Positions 7,077 through 15,910 of a DNA stretch of 38,376 nt are shown here, piece by piece. The DNA lies in assembly GCA_039801365.1 (NCBI GenBank), contig JBDRUN010000012.1, positions 1 to 38,376 on the forward strand, given 5' to 3'. A program made the translations under genes and the position numbers. This DNA is from a candidate division WOR-3 bacterium. Lineage in GTDB: Bacteria > Hydrothermota > Tepidihabitantia > Tepidihabitantales > Tepidihabitantaceae. The notes beneath the pieces were generated by a model, which ran no database searches, was not told the origin of the DNA, and saw nothing but the letters and a program-made list of their open reading frames with translations. Each line of letters opens with the position of its first letter. Positions within the stretch are counted from its first letter, which is position 1.

Positions 7077-10001
7077 ATGACCAAAGACCAATTCCCAATG
7101 ACTAGACGCGGCGTGGCGGTTCTCCTACTGCTTGTCGCGCTCATGCTGGCATGGGCCAGGACAGCCACTCCGCTGCCGGCCGGCAAGCGGGTGTATGACA
7201 TGAAGTGGTTGAACATCAACAAGTGGCTGTGCCCGTTCTACAACGACGGCCGCTACGGCATAGATGTAACCATCGGTTCAGGCGAAGCCGGCGGTAGTTG
7301 GCCTCAGCCGTTCAAGAATAAGTACATCTTTGGCGCCGGGCTGTGGTTCGGCAGCCTGAAGCCGCGGGCAGACGGCAAGGTAGATACGCTCGTGACTTTC
7401 GGTTACAACCCGAACTCAGGCGGTACCGAGATGACACCGACTTCGGCGGCATATGCCGAGGCGGGTGCGGGTGATCCCCTGGACCGCATTTACATGTTCC
7501 CGAACGACTGGCCGCCGCCGCGGTCGCGGTACACCGCCAAGGGCTGGCGACTGGGTGCGACGATTCACGATACCGTTGATGTCGAGCTCGTGCCCAAGGA
7601 GAACTTTTCGCTCCAGGATATGTGGTGCGTGTACTGCGACCTGGGGAAAGACAATCATATCGCACCGGGCTATCCTCAGGGAGTAGAGTTCTACCAGACG
7701 GTATATGCCTGGAACTACCCGTCGAACCAGGACATATTCTTCATCATCTACAAAGTCCGAAATGCCAGCTCGGATACGCTGAAGAACTGCTACATGGGTG
7801 CGGTCAACGATCCCGACATTGGTGAACACTCCGACGATATGGTTGGGCTGCTTCTGAATACGCTGGTGCCGGGCGTGCCGGATACGGTGAGGAATGTCGG
7901 TTACGCAGGCGACTACGATAACCACGAGCAGCAGAACGCGCGCGGCCAGTGGGACCGGGGAACACCCGGAGTGTTTGCCTACAAGTTCCTCGAAAGCCCG
8001 CTGACGCTCGGAAACAACGACTCAACCAGACCGCTCGGCATGACGGCATTCAAGAAGTTCACGATTGACATTGACCCGGTCACCGACCAAGCCCAGTATC
8101 TGACGATGGCCGGCTACGATTACCGGACCGGAGTCCGGTCACCGTATGACTCGGTTGACGTCGCAGCCGCAGACAAGCGGTTCATCCAGTGCTCGGGCCC
8201 GTTCAATCTGGCGCCAGGCCAGGTCGAGGTGCTGATTGTTGCGGGAATCGCCGCGCCATACGGCGGTGAGGGGCAGCCATGGGAGAGCCGGGGACTGGAT
8301 TCGCTGGTGCACCTCGGGACCGTGGCGAACAACGCCCAGTTCATTTACGACCAGGGCTGGCTTCTGCCCGGGCCACCGGCGTCGCCTAACATCACGCTCG
8401 TACCGGGCGACAACAAGGTGCGGATTGTGTGGGACAACCTGCCTGAGGTCACGCCGGACCCGTACTGGGAGAAGGTTGCCTCAAAACCGTGGCCCAGTCC
8501 GGGTTCGGACCCGAAGTACCGAGGCTACGACTTCCAGGGCTATATCGTGTACAAGTCCTCAAACGGCTCAGACTGGGGCATACTGGCTCAATGTGACCTG
8601 GCTGATTCCATCATGTTCAGTTACCCGCCATCGGGTGACTCAACCATAGCCGAGAGTCTTTGGTTCAAAGCTACTGACAAGGGCATATTCTACTCAGTTG
8701 AGGACAAGAACGTCATCAACGGTTTCACCTACTACTACTGTGTCACGGCCTATGACTGGAACTACGTGACGACCGAGTGGGATACGACTCAGACTCCGCC
8801 GGTACCGGTCGCGTGGGATACCCTTATCCTGCGTTCGGGGATTGTGGCGAACTACTCGACGGTTCCGCGTTGGGACGCGGCGAACTATGAGGAACCGACG
8901 ACCCGGGTTGTAACGGTTGCAGGTAACCCGGATACGCTGACCCGCGGACTAAAACTGACAAGCAGCGTGGTGGTGCCGTACAATGTCAAGGCTGATACCT
9001 ACGAGGTCCGGTTCCTTGGGCCGACGTACCTGGCAGCGTCCAAGTCCCGTTGCCGTTATGTAGTTACGAACCTGACGACCGATAGTATCATCGTGGATAC
9101 GACCGGCTTCGACTACACAGTAGGTTCGACCGTGTCCTTTTCATTGCCGGTTTTCAATGGCCAGGAAAGCAAGATCAAACTGAGCTACGCAACTCCGACT
9201 AAGCCATACGATACTGCTTATGTCGAGAGCGGCAACTACCCGACTGAAAGGGTTCGGCCTACCCGGGTTACATCGGGTGAGCAGCGGGCGGTTTGGTGCT
9301 TCCGAGGTTCGGATTACAAGGTTGAGTGGAAGAATGCAGGCGGGCAGCTGACCGCGAAAGTGTACGATTTGACTAACGGCAGTATCGAGGTGCCTTCGAC
9401 AAGATATGACGGTGCGCAGGGTCAGAACGCGAATGGTTGGTGCTTTGTGGACCGGGTGGCACGCAAACCGAATGACACGCTCTGGACTGGTGCGGCCCTG
9501 CTATACATCTGCGGTGGGTACGTGGCGATGAACTATACCGGCACGAATGAGACCTTGGGTGCGATGATAAACCAGATAAACGACGGGGATGTATGGATGG
9601 TTGTCGGCCACAAGAACGAGAAGACCGCGGCTCACTACAACGTGTACAACATCGTCTCGACACCCGGTAAGGAAGGAACCGAACCGCTGGATTCACTTGT
9701 GGTCAAAGTCGTGCCCAATCCGTATATCGTGTTCAATGCTTGGGAGACGAACTCGGAGAATCGGAGGGTAAAGTTCACCCACCTGCCGATGACCTGCACG
9801 ATCCGCATCTTCACCTTGTCCGGTGACTTGGTCAAGGTGCTGGAGCACAAGGACGACGGTAAGCATCCGCTTGATGAGGGCGGCACTGAGACATGGGACT
9901 TGCTGAACGACAACGCTCAGCTGGTTGCGTCCGGGGTCTATGTCTTTCACGTCGAGTCCGAAGCCGGGCAGTATACCGGCAAATTCGTGCTCATTCACTA
10001 A
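7077..10001 (+). CDS. Large secreted surface protein with Fn3-like segment and FlgD-like C-terminal domain
   Basis: I chose the ATG at 7077 because it follows a GGCAGGTGAG ribosome site and leads directly into a signal peptide (core about residues 12-26). An upstream in-frame ATG at 7035 would overlap the receptor gene. The 974-residue product belongs to no family I can name. Its body is rich in Trp, Tyr, Asp and Gly like beta-sandwich surface proteins. A fibronectin-III-like stretch begins near residue 440 (PPASPNITLVPGDNKVRIVW). The last ~95 residues are FlgD-like (VPNPYIVFNAW, IRIFTLSGDLVKVL, ASGVYVFHVES, GKFVLIH), a tail common on exported proteins of FCB-type bacteria. It is the third gene of the surface operon, 11 bases before the PorV-like gene. 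A ligand-binding or surface-layer role is plausible but unproven. Confidence 0.85.
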   Translation: MTKDQFPMTRRGVAVLLLLVALMLAWARTATPLPAGKRVYDMKWLNINKWLCPFYNDGRYGIDVTIGSGEAGGSWPQPFKNKYIFGAGLWFGSLKPRADGKVDTLVTFGYNPNSGGTEMTPTSAAYAEAGAGDPLDRIYMFPNDWPPPRSRYTAKGWRLGATIHDTVDVELVPKENFSLQDMWCVYCDLGKDNHIAPGYPQGVEFYQTVYAWNYPSNQDIFFIIYKVRNASSDTLKNCYMGAVNDPDIGEHSDDMVGLLLNTLVPGVPDTVRNVGYAGDYDNHEQQNARGQWDRGTPGVFAYKFLESPLTLGNNDSTRPLGMTAFKKFTIDIDPVTDQAQYLTMAGYDYRTGVRSPYDSVDVAAADKRFIQCSGPFNLAPGQVEVLIVAGIAAPYGGEGQPWESRGLDSLVHLGTVANNAQFIYDQGWLLPGPPASPNITLVPGDNKVRIVWDNLPEVTPDPYWEKVASKPWPSPGSDPKYRGYDFQGYIVYKSSNGSDWGILAQCDLADSIMFSYPPSGDSTIAESLWFKATDKGIFYSVEDKNVINGFTYYYCVTAYDWNYVTTEWDTTQTPPVPVAWDTLILRSGIVANYSTVPRWDAANYEEPTTRVVTVAGNPDTLTRGLKLTSSVVVPYNVKADTYEVRFLGPTYLAASKSRCRYVVTNLTTDSIIVDTTGFDYTVGSTVSFSLPVFNGQESKIKLSYATPTKPYDTAYVESGNYPTERVRPTRVTSGEQRAVWCFRGSDYKVEWKNAGGQLTAKVYDLTNGSIEVPSTRYDGAQGQNANGWCFVDRVARKPNDTLWTGAALLYICGGYVAMNYTGTNETLGAMINQINDGDVWMVVGHKNEKTAAHYNVYNIVSTPGKEGTEPLDSLVVKVVPNPYIVFNAWETNSENRRVKFTHLPMTCTIRIFTLSGDLVKVLEHKDDGKHPLDEGGTETWDLLNDNAQLVASGVYVFHVESEAGQYTGKFVLIH

Positions 10002-10012
10002 GGGAGGACGAG

Positions 10013-11083
10013 ATGACAAGAATGACCAATACCCAACGCCCAATGACCAAGAAGATACTGGCGGTCGCTTTCGCGTGGCTCCTGGTCGCCTCGGTCGGTT
10101 TGGCCGCGTTCTCCAAGGTCGGTACGACCGGCGCGGCGTTCCTGAAAATCGGCGTCGGGCGGGCGACTGCGATGGGCGAGGCATTCACGGCAATTGCCGA
10201 CGATGCTTCGGCCTGCTACTTCAATCCGGCCGGGCTGGCCCATGTTGGACGGCAGGTCCAGTTCAACCACGTTGACTGGATTGCCGACATCAATCACGAC
10301 CACTTGGCCGTGGTGCTGCCGATGACCAGTTTCGGTACGATGACTTTCGCGATCACGGCGCTGACGATGGGCGACATCGAGCAGACGACAATCGACAATC
10401 CAGGTACCAAGGCGCGAGAGGACGAAGGCACCGGGCTGTTCTTCGGCGCAGCGGATTTCTGCGTGGCAGCTACCTATTCCCGGGTTATTACCGACAAGCT
10501 TTCCTTTGGCTTCACGGCCAAGGGCGTGCAGCAGTCGATCTGGGACATGGCGGCAAGTGCGCTCGGAGTTGACCTGGGGCTTTTCTACAACACCGGGTTC
10601 CGGTCGCTCAGAATCGGTGCAACAGTAGCGAACTTCGGCACCCAGCTTGCCTTTTCTGGACGTCAGCTTCAGTATGGTATTACCTGGCCTGACTCCGGGC
10701 CGCCGTCGCTGCCGGGGACTTATCGCACCGACGCAATGCCGCTGCCGACCACGTTCCGCTTCGGCATCGCCTACGACCTGGTTGATGTGAGCCCGAGTAA
10801 GTTGACCGCGGCGATTGACCTGACCCATCCGTCGGACATCAATGAGACGGTGAACATCGGCTTAGAGTACGGCTACAACGAGCTGTTTGCGCTGCGCGGC
10901 GGGTATATTCTGAACGTTGATCGGGAATACGCGAAGAATGTCGGTGAGCTTTCCGGGCTCACAGCCGGGCTTGGAGTCAGGACCGAGCCGGCCAAAGGTT
11001 TGAAGCTCGGCCTGGACTACACGTTCCGCTACCTCAAGTATCTAAAGCCAACGCACCGTGTCCAGTTGACCGTGGGCTTCTAA
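10013..11083 (+). CDS. PorV/PorQ-family outer-membrane barrel protein
   Basis: The ATG at 10013 has AGGGAGG nine bases upstream and opens a signal peptide (core about residues 15-32). The start of the mature protein has the PorV/PorQ signature: GVGRATAMGEAFTAIADD followed by ACYFNPAGLA (about residues 47-76). The remaining ~280 residues alternate as a FadL/OmpP1-like beta-barrel and end in VQLTVGF with a terminal Phe. The 356-residue length fits the family. PorV proteins act in type IX secretion as outer-membrane shuttles for sorting-domain cargo. At least five proteins in this window carry cargo-like C-termini, which fits that role. It is the last gene of the surface operon and is followed by an intrinsic terminator. 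Confidence 0.9.
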   Translation: MTRMTNTQRPMTKKILAVAFAWLLVASVGLAAFSKVGTTGAAFLKIGVGRATAMGEAFTAIADDASACYFNPAGLAHVGRQVQFNHVDWIADINHDHLAVVLPMTSFGTMTFAITALTMGDIEQTTIDNPGTKAREDEGTGLFFGAADFCVAATYSRVITDKLSFGFTAKGVQQSIWDMAASALGVDLGLFYNTGFRSLRIGATVANFGTQLAFSGRQLQYGITWPDSGPPSLPGTYRTDAMPLPTTFRFGIAYDLVDVSPSKLTAAIDLTHPSDINETVNIGLEYGYNELFALRGGYILNVDREYAKNVGELSGLTAGLGVRTEPAKGLKLGLDYTFRYLKYLKPTHRVQLTVGF

Positions 11084-11106
11084 GAGGTCGGCGAAAAGTC
11101 TGGTTT

Positions 11107-11135
11107 AGGAGCGGCCCAACCGGGCCGCTCCTTTT
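11107..11135 (+). terminator. Intrinsic terminator of the surface operon
   Basis: An 11-base perfect stem (AGGAGCGGCCC, 11107-11117, pairing with 11122-11132) closes a four-base loop and runs into TTTT. It sits 24 bases after the PorV-like stop codon. Confidence 0.92.
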
Positions 11136-11865
11136 CGGTTGAGCCGGCACCTGGTGGCGGCGATACGTCGGCGGCGGCACCAATTCGAGCATTTTGTCGT
11201 TTGCGCGTGACTGGGCAGTCACACGAGGCGCGAGCTCGGAAACCACCCTAACTTCTTGGCAATCAATCCACTGCGCAAGATTGGACATAATACCCTCCCC
11301 GGCTCCCCAGGCGGCTTCGGTAGCTACAGGACGGTGTGTCTAACCGGGCCCGGCCGGAGTTCGGACTTGAGCTGCGATGCAGGACGCGACACCAGGTGCG
11401 AGGTCGGGCGCGAATTCTGGTGCCGCGGCCAGCACAGCGCAGTCCGCGGCGCAAGCCAGAGCTCGGGGTGCACGGGTCCGAGCCGATGCGGATGGAGCGC
11501 GCAGCGCAGCCGGAAAAAGAACGCTGGGCGTTTCCCCGGACGCGACCAGAGCAGAAGCACCGGATGCAGCTCAGTCTGCGGCAGGAGAAGCAGCAGGGCG
11601 GACGTTTTTCGGTTTTTCTGAAAACGTGCCCCAACTTCGGGATTGTTGTGGTCGAAGTCCTGCGAAATCCTCGGGCCATTTGGCCGCTTGCGCTGTCTCT
11701 CGTTTATGGTAATGTAGGACTGTGTCAGGACAGACAACATCGTCACCCAGGAGTGCCGAGCGGATGTCGCCTGCTTGCCGGGTTCGATGCGTGTCTGCGT
11801 AGCGTCGGCTCGCCGGTTGGCCGGTGCCTTGGCAAGCCGGCGTTTGTCAACCGAAGGAGGTAGTA
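11136..11865. other. Intergenic region, no supported gene
   Basis: These 730 bases separate the terminator from the clostripain gene. Overlapping open frames exist on both strands, but they are Arg/Ala/Ser-rich, lack conserved motifs or ribosome sites, and behave like chance frames in GC-rich DNA. The only features I support are a promoter candidate near 11.7 kb and the AAGGAGG before 11866. A structured RNA is possible but I cannot show one. Confidence 0.5.
11688..11715 (+). promoter_or_regulatory. Candidate promoter for the C11 peptidase
   Basis: TTGCGC (11688-11693) is followed after 16 bases by TAATGT (11710-11715). The implied leader to the start codon is about 145 nt. The match is moderate; the 16-base spacing agrees with stronger promoters in the window. 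Confidence 0.35.
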
Positions 11866-14025
11866 ATGCGCATTGCTAATTCCTGTCTTCGTGTCTTAGA
11901 TTCACGGTTACAGGTACTCCTGTGGTGCCTGGTATTTTTCTACTCCGGTTTTGCCGCACAGTGGACAGTCGGGGTCTATATGTGCGCGGATAACGGGATG
12001 AACGACCAGGCGTATGTTGACCTTGCGGAGATGAAATCCGTGGGTTCAACTGAGGAAGTGAATATTGTGGTGCAGGTTGATAATGCGGCTCGAGACTCGA
12101 ATCCCGGATGCCGGCGTTACCTTGTCAAACGGACCGGGCTGGAGCTTTTGGCTGAACTCGGCGAGGTTGATATGGCTGATACCGCGACACTTGCCGGGTT
12201 CGGACGTTTTCTTGCGCAGCGCTATCCGGCCAGGAACTATATGCTTGTTCTCTGGGACCATGGCAACGGCTGGCAGGAAGGGGCAGGCGGTCTGGACTGG
12301 ATATTCCAAGACGAGTCGCCGGCATTTTCTCAGATGGGTGTTGCGGGTGGCGAGTTTGGAGCAGCGGTGGCCGCGGTCAGAAAGGCACTCGGCAAGCGGA
12401 TTGCTGTGCTCGGGCTTGATGCTTGCCTTATGGGCATGATTGAGGTTGCGACTGAAGTACTTGACTGTTGTGACTATATGCTTGCGTCTGAGGGTCTTGT
12501 ACCGTGGGGCGGCTGGCCGTACGATGAAGTCCTGAACCTTCTAGTTGCGAGGCCGACCTTAACACCGGAGGAGTTCCTGCCTGAGATGTGCGCAAAGTAT
12601 GTTGCCGAGTATCCGGATGAGGACATCTGTCTGTCGGCCTTGGACATGCGGCAACTGCAGCGCGTGCTGATTGCAGCACGCGCTGCCATCCGGGACAGTA
12701 TTGACCCGGCTGAGGCTGGTTTTAGGGACGCGCGGGCTGGAGTTCAGACATTTTCTTCAGACCCGGGTCATGCACCGTGCCCTACAGACGACAACATTGA
12801 TTTTTCCGACTTCTGGCAGCTCGCTCCGCAGTCTGGTGCGGCCACGCTGCGGTCTACGCTCGGGCCGCTTGCGGTTGCGAACCGCGGCCAAGGTGCATAC
12901 GGCCGGGCAAGGGGCGCTGCGGTGTGGTTTCCGGATAACTATCTTGCTCTTAAGACATTGGCTGGGTCATACGCGAAGCTGGCATTTGCTGATTCAGTGC
13001 CGTGGCTGGAGTTTCTTAATTGCTATTTCGCAACTGATGATGTCAAACCGACGCAGCCTGAAATCAGTGGGCACCGACTCGGCGGTCGAGGCGACCTACG
13101 GCTGTACTGGAATACTGCGACCGACATTGCACCGGTTGGGTACAACCTTTACGAGGCCGGTTCGACGGTCGAGGAGTTCAGCGATTACTGCGAGGAACTC
13201 AGCCGCTGGAGCGCAACCGGCTGGAGTGCGAGCGAGCAGTATGCTCATTCTGGGGCAAGGTCGTTCTTTTCTGGTTCGGGCCCGAACCTTTGCAACCAGC
13301 TCGTCTTGATGACACCATGGGAGATGCCGCATGGCGGTCTGCTTTCGTTCTATGCGTATTTCCAGACCGAGGAGGTGCTGGATTCGCTTGGGCGATTCAA
13401 GCGCGACGTGTGCTATGTCGAGGCATGTTCAGGGCCGCCGTGGGACTGGCAGCCGCTGGATTCTATCTACGGAACGGCATCTGGCTGGCACGAGCGTCGG
13501 TACCTTATTCCGCCTTCGTACCAGGCCTGGCTGAGGCTGCGCTACGTCACCGATTCAAGCGATAACCGGCTCGGAGTGTTTGTGGACGACATCAAGGCAT
13601 ACCGGTTCGGGTCGATGCGGATCGTCGGAACAGGGCTTGTGGATACGACCTTCTACATTTTCAACCTTGCTTGTGGCACCTACCACTACTGTGTCACCGC
13701 CCAGGATTCTTTCGGCAATACATCAATGGTGAGCCAGTTCTACCCGGTTCCGGTGACAAGCTACGCCGAGCCCTATACCCGGCCCGCACCTTTTGCCGGT
13801 GCGTGTGAGCTGTGGGTTGATTTTCCACCGAAGGACACGGTGGATGTTCTCGTGTACACCATCTCCGGGACGCTAGTCAGGAAGTTTGAAGAAGTGAGCG
13901 GGCCGATGATTGAGTGGGACGGCAAGAATTGGGCGGGCAAGGCACTTGCCGACGGACTCTACCTGGTTGTGGTGCAGGGCAAGAATTTCCGTAAGGTCGG
14001 CAAGATTGCCAAGGTAGCCCGATAG
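11866..14025 (+). CDS. Secreted clostripain-family (C11) cysteine peptidase with beta-sandwich and FlgD-like tail
   Basis: The ATG at 11866 follows AAGGAGG by five bases and gives 719 residues; an upstream in-frame ATG (11824) would spoil the signal peptide, whose core is about residues 15-31. The catalytic pair of the clan CD C11 family is visible: His132 in LVLWDHGNGW and Cys187 in VLGLDACLMGM. After the protease (to ~residue 385) comes a galactose-binding/MAM-like beta-sandwich (about 430-590, ending FVDDIKAYRF), a short Fn3-like strand set, and a FlgD-like terminal domain (VLVYTISGTLVRKF ... ADGLYLVVV). Clostripains cleave after Arg or Lys and may mature by self-cleavage. Export through the PorV pathway is inferred from the tail. 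The gene stands alone and converges on the FAD oxidase gene. Confidence 0.9.
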   Translation: MRIANSCLRVLDSRLQVLLWCLVFFYSGFAAQWTVGVYMCADNGMNDQAYVDLAEMKSVGSTEEVNIVVQVDNAARDSNPGCRRYLVKRTGLELLAELGEVDMADTATLAGFGRFLAQRYPARNYMLVLWDHGNGWQEGAGGLDWIFQDESPAFSQMGVAGGEFGAAVAAVRKALGKRIAVLGLDACLMGMIEVATEVLDCCDYMLASEGLVPWGGWPYDEVLNLLVARPTLTPEEFLPEMCAKYVAEYPDEDICLSALDMRQLQRVLIAARAAIRDSIDPAEAGFRDARAGVQTFSSDPGHAPCPTDDNIDFSDFWQLAPQSGAATLRSTLGPLAVANRGQGAYGRARGAAVWFPDNYLALKTLAGSYAKLAFADSVPWLEFLNCYFATDDVKPTQPEISGHRLGGRGDLRLYWNTATDIAPVGYNLYEAGSTVEEFSDYCEELSRWSATGWSASEQYAHSGARSFFSGSGPNLCNQLVLMTPWEMPHGGLLSFYAYFQTEEVLDSLGRFKRDVCYVEACSGPPWDWQPLDSIYGTASGWHERRYLIPPSYQAWLRLRYVTDSSDNRLGVFVDDIKAYRFGSMRIVGTGLVDTTFYIFNLACGTYHYCVTAQDSFGNTSMVSQFYPVPVTSYAEPYTRPAPFAGACELWVDFPPKDTVDVLVYTISGTLVRKFEEVSGPMIEWDGKNWAGKALADGLYLVVVQGKNFRKVGKIAKVAR

Positions 14026-14067
14026 CATACGGTTCTCGGCTGTCTTATCGGCTGGACTTTTCAGGCT

Positions 14068-15471
14068 TCAGTCCGGCAGAATCTTACCGGGGTTGAGAAT
14101 ACGATCCGGGTCAATGGCGTGTTTGAGCCGGCGCATGAGCTCGAGCTCGTTCGCGCCCAGGGCCCGTTTCATCCACTTCCTTTTCTCCGAACCAATACCG
14201 TGCTCGGCCGAAATCTGGCCGCCGTGTGACAACACGAAACCTACGAGTTCGTCAAGCAGCCGGTCCCGGGCTTCTCGCCAGCCGGGTCGGTCGTCCTCAC
14301 GGCAGATATCAACGTGGATGTTGCCGTCGCCGATGTGGCCAAAGGGAACGACGATAAGGCCGTATTTGGCCTGCAGCCGCGCGATCTCCTCGACCGTGGC
14401 CGGCAAATCGTTGAGCGGTACGACGATGTCCTCAGCCGTGACCTCAGGGTATAGCTGCTTCAGGGTATCGGCGAGCTTGCGGCGTGCGGTCCACAGGCGG
14501 GTCTGGTCGGTCGGATTGTCTGCGACGAGCGGCTCCTTGGCGCCGAGTTCCATTGCCATCTCGCCAAGCCGTACGCAGTCTTCGAGCACCTGGTCACGGT
14601 TGTTGCCCTCCAGTTCGACCAGAACCTGCACTTCGGCGTCGGCAAAAGGCAGGTTCGATCCGAGGACCTGGTTCGTGGCACGAATACCCTGACGCTCGAC
14701 AAACTCAACCACCGCTGGCAGGAGCCGGTCGTCGTGAACCAGACGCAGTACGAGCTCGATACCCTGGTGCAACCGGGTGAACGGGATGAGAACATCAATC
14801 TGGTATTTAGGTTTCGGGACAAGACGCAGCACGACCTCGGTGATGACCGCAAGTGTGCCCTCAGAACCAACGAGCAATCGTCCTAGACCGTAGCCGGTGG
14901 CGTTCTTGAGGATCTTGCCACCCCAGCGGATCAGGCGGCCGTCAGGCAGGACTGCTTCCAATCCCCGGACATAGTCAGCGGTAACGCCGTACTTGAAGGC
15001 ACGCGCACCGCCAGCATTGGTGGCGATGTTGCCGCCGATTGAACAGTCCTCAAGCGATGCGGGGTCAACCGGGTAATACAGGCCATGTTCGGCACAGGTT
15101 TTTTGAACGCGGTCGGTCGTGACACCAGGTTCGGTCCGTACCGTAAGGTTATTGGTGTCAACCTCGATTAGCGTGTTCATCAGCTCGGTCGAGATCATGA
15201 TTCCGCGTTGAACCGGCACCGAGCCGCCGGCGAGTCCGGTACCAAGCCCGCGCGGGGTAACCGGTATGCGTTCATCCCGACATAGCGCGAGAATTCCGGC
15301 TACTTCTTCTGCCGAGCAAACTTTGACGAGTGCCTCGGGTGGATAACTGGGGCCAGGACTCTCGTCCCGGCCGTAGTCAAAAAGTGCAGCCGGGTCGGTG
15401 ATGACCCGGTCCAGGGCAGTGAGTTCTCTGAGCCGTGTGAGTACTGCTGAGGTAACCGGCCTGTACGTCAT
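14068..15471 (-). CDS. FAD-binding oxidoreductase, GlcD / D-lactate dehydrogenase family
   Basis: The 467-residue protein has the family's usual length and two parts. The N-terminal PCMH FAD domain shows PRGLGTGLAGGSVPVQRG, the DPASLEDCSIGGNIATNAGG motif and LVGSEGTLAVITEV. The C-terminal oxidase cap shows PFGHIGDGNIHVD, SAEHGIGSEKRKWM and DPDRILNPGKILPD. Members oxidise 2-hydroxyacids (glycolate, D-lactate, D-2-hydroxyglutarate) to 2-oxoacids. The exact substrate cannot be assigned, and no iron-sulfur GlcF partner is adjacent. The gene lies 33 bases downstream of thioredoxin on the same strand, so it probably shares its transcript. Its ATG has no good Shine-Dalgarno site. Confidence 0.9.
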   Translation of the reverse strand: MTYRPVTSAVLTRLRELTALDRVITDPAALFDYGRDESPGPSYPPEALVKVCSAEEVAGILALCRDERIPVTPRGLGTGLAGGSVPVQRGIMISTELMNTLIEVDTNNLTVRTEPGVTTDRVQKTCAEHGLYYPVDPASLEDCSIGGNIATNAGGARAFKYGVTADYVRGLEAVLPDGRLIRWGGKILKNATGYGLGRLLVGSEGTLAVITEVVLRLVPKPKYQIDVLIPFTRLHQGIELVLRLVHDDRLLPAVVEFVERQGIRATNQVLGSNLPFADAEVQVLVELEGNNRDQVLEDCVRLGEMAMELGAKEPLVADNPTDQTRLWTARRKLADTLKQLYPEVTAEDIVVPLNDLPATVEEIARLQAKYGLIVVPFGHIGDGNIHVDICREDDRPGWREARDRLLDELVGFVLSHGGQISAEHGIGSEKRKWMKRALGANELELMRRLKHAIDPDRILNPGKILPD

Positions 15472-15504
15472 GCGACGGTACGTGCCGCAGCAGTAGGGAG
15501 CACG

Positions 15505-15834
15505 CTAACCGGCAAGGTGGGGTTCGATTTTCTGGGCGAGTGCTGGCTCGGACATCGCACCTACCATGCGGTCCACTTCAGCTCCGTTCTTGAACACGAT
15601 GAGCGTGGGAATGCCGTAGATGTTGTATTTGCCAGGCGTTTCCGGACTCTCGTCGGTGTTGAGCTTACACACTTTCATCCGGCCGGCGTACCGGTCGGCG
15701 AGCTTCTCGACAATCGGAGCGATCATCCTGCAGGGTCCGCACCACGGAGCCCAGAAATCAACGAGTACCGGGATTTCGGACTTGAGAACCTCGGATTCGA
15801 AGTTGGCGTCGGAAACGTGCTTTACTTCGGCCAT
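15505..15834 (-). CDS. trxA: Thioredoxin
   Basis: The 109-residue protein is a standard single-domain thioredoxin. The redox site is [11 protein letters not shown] with WCGPC at residues 31-35, and the cis-proline is in YGIPTLIVF. There is no signal peptide, so it acts in the cytoplasm as a protein disulfide reductant, normally recharged by thioredoxin reductase (not in this window). GGAAGG precedes the ATG by six bases. The FAD oxidase gene follows 33 bases downstream; the DUF4097-like gene ends 76 bases upstream on the same strand. Confidence 0.96.
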   Translation of the reverse strand: MAEVKHVSDANFESEVLKSEIPVLVDFWAPWCGPCRMIAPIVEKLADRYAGRMKVCKLNTDESPETPGKYNIYGIPTLIVFKNGAEVDRMVGAMSEPALAQKIEPHLAG

Positions 15835-15910
15835 GCAATACCTTCCTTTCTATACTGTTCTCTTGACCATGTTAGACCAACCGGATGGGGAGACCGGTTC
15901 AACAAGATTG

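Noticed and set aside
11336-11863. Open frame of 175 codons in the leader of the C11 peptidase
   Set aside because: Arg/Pro-rich composition, overlapping frames on both strands, no ribosome site and no family features.
15835-15910. Separate promoter for thioredoxin
   Set aside because: A TATAGA occurs upstream, but no -35 at suitable spacing could be found.
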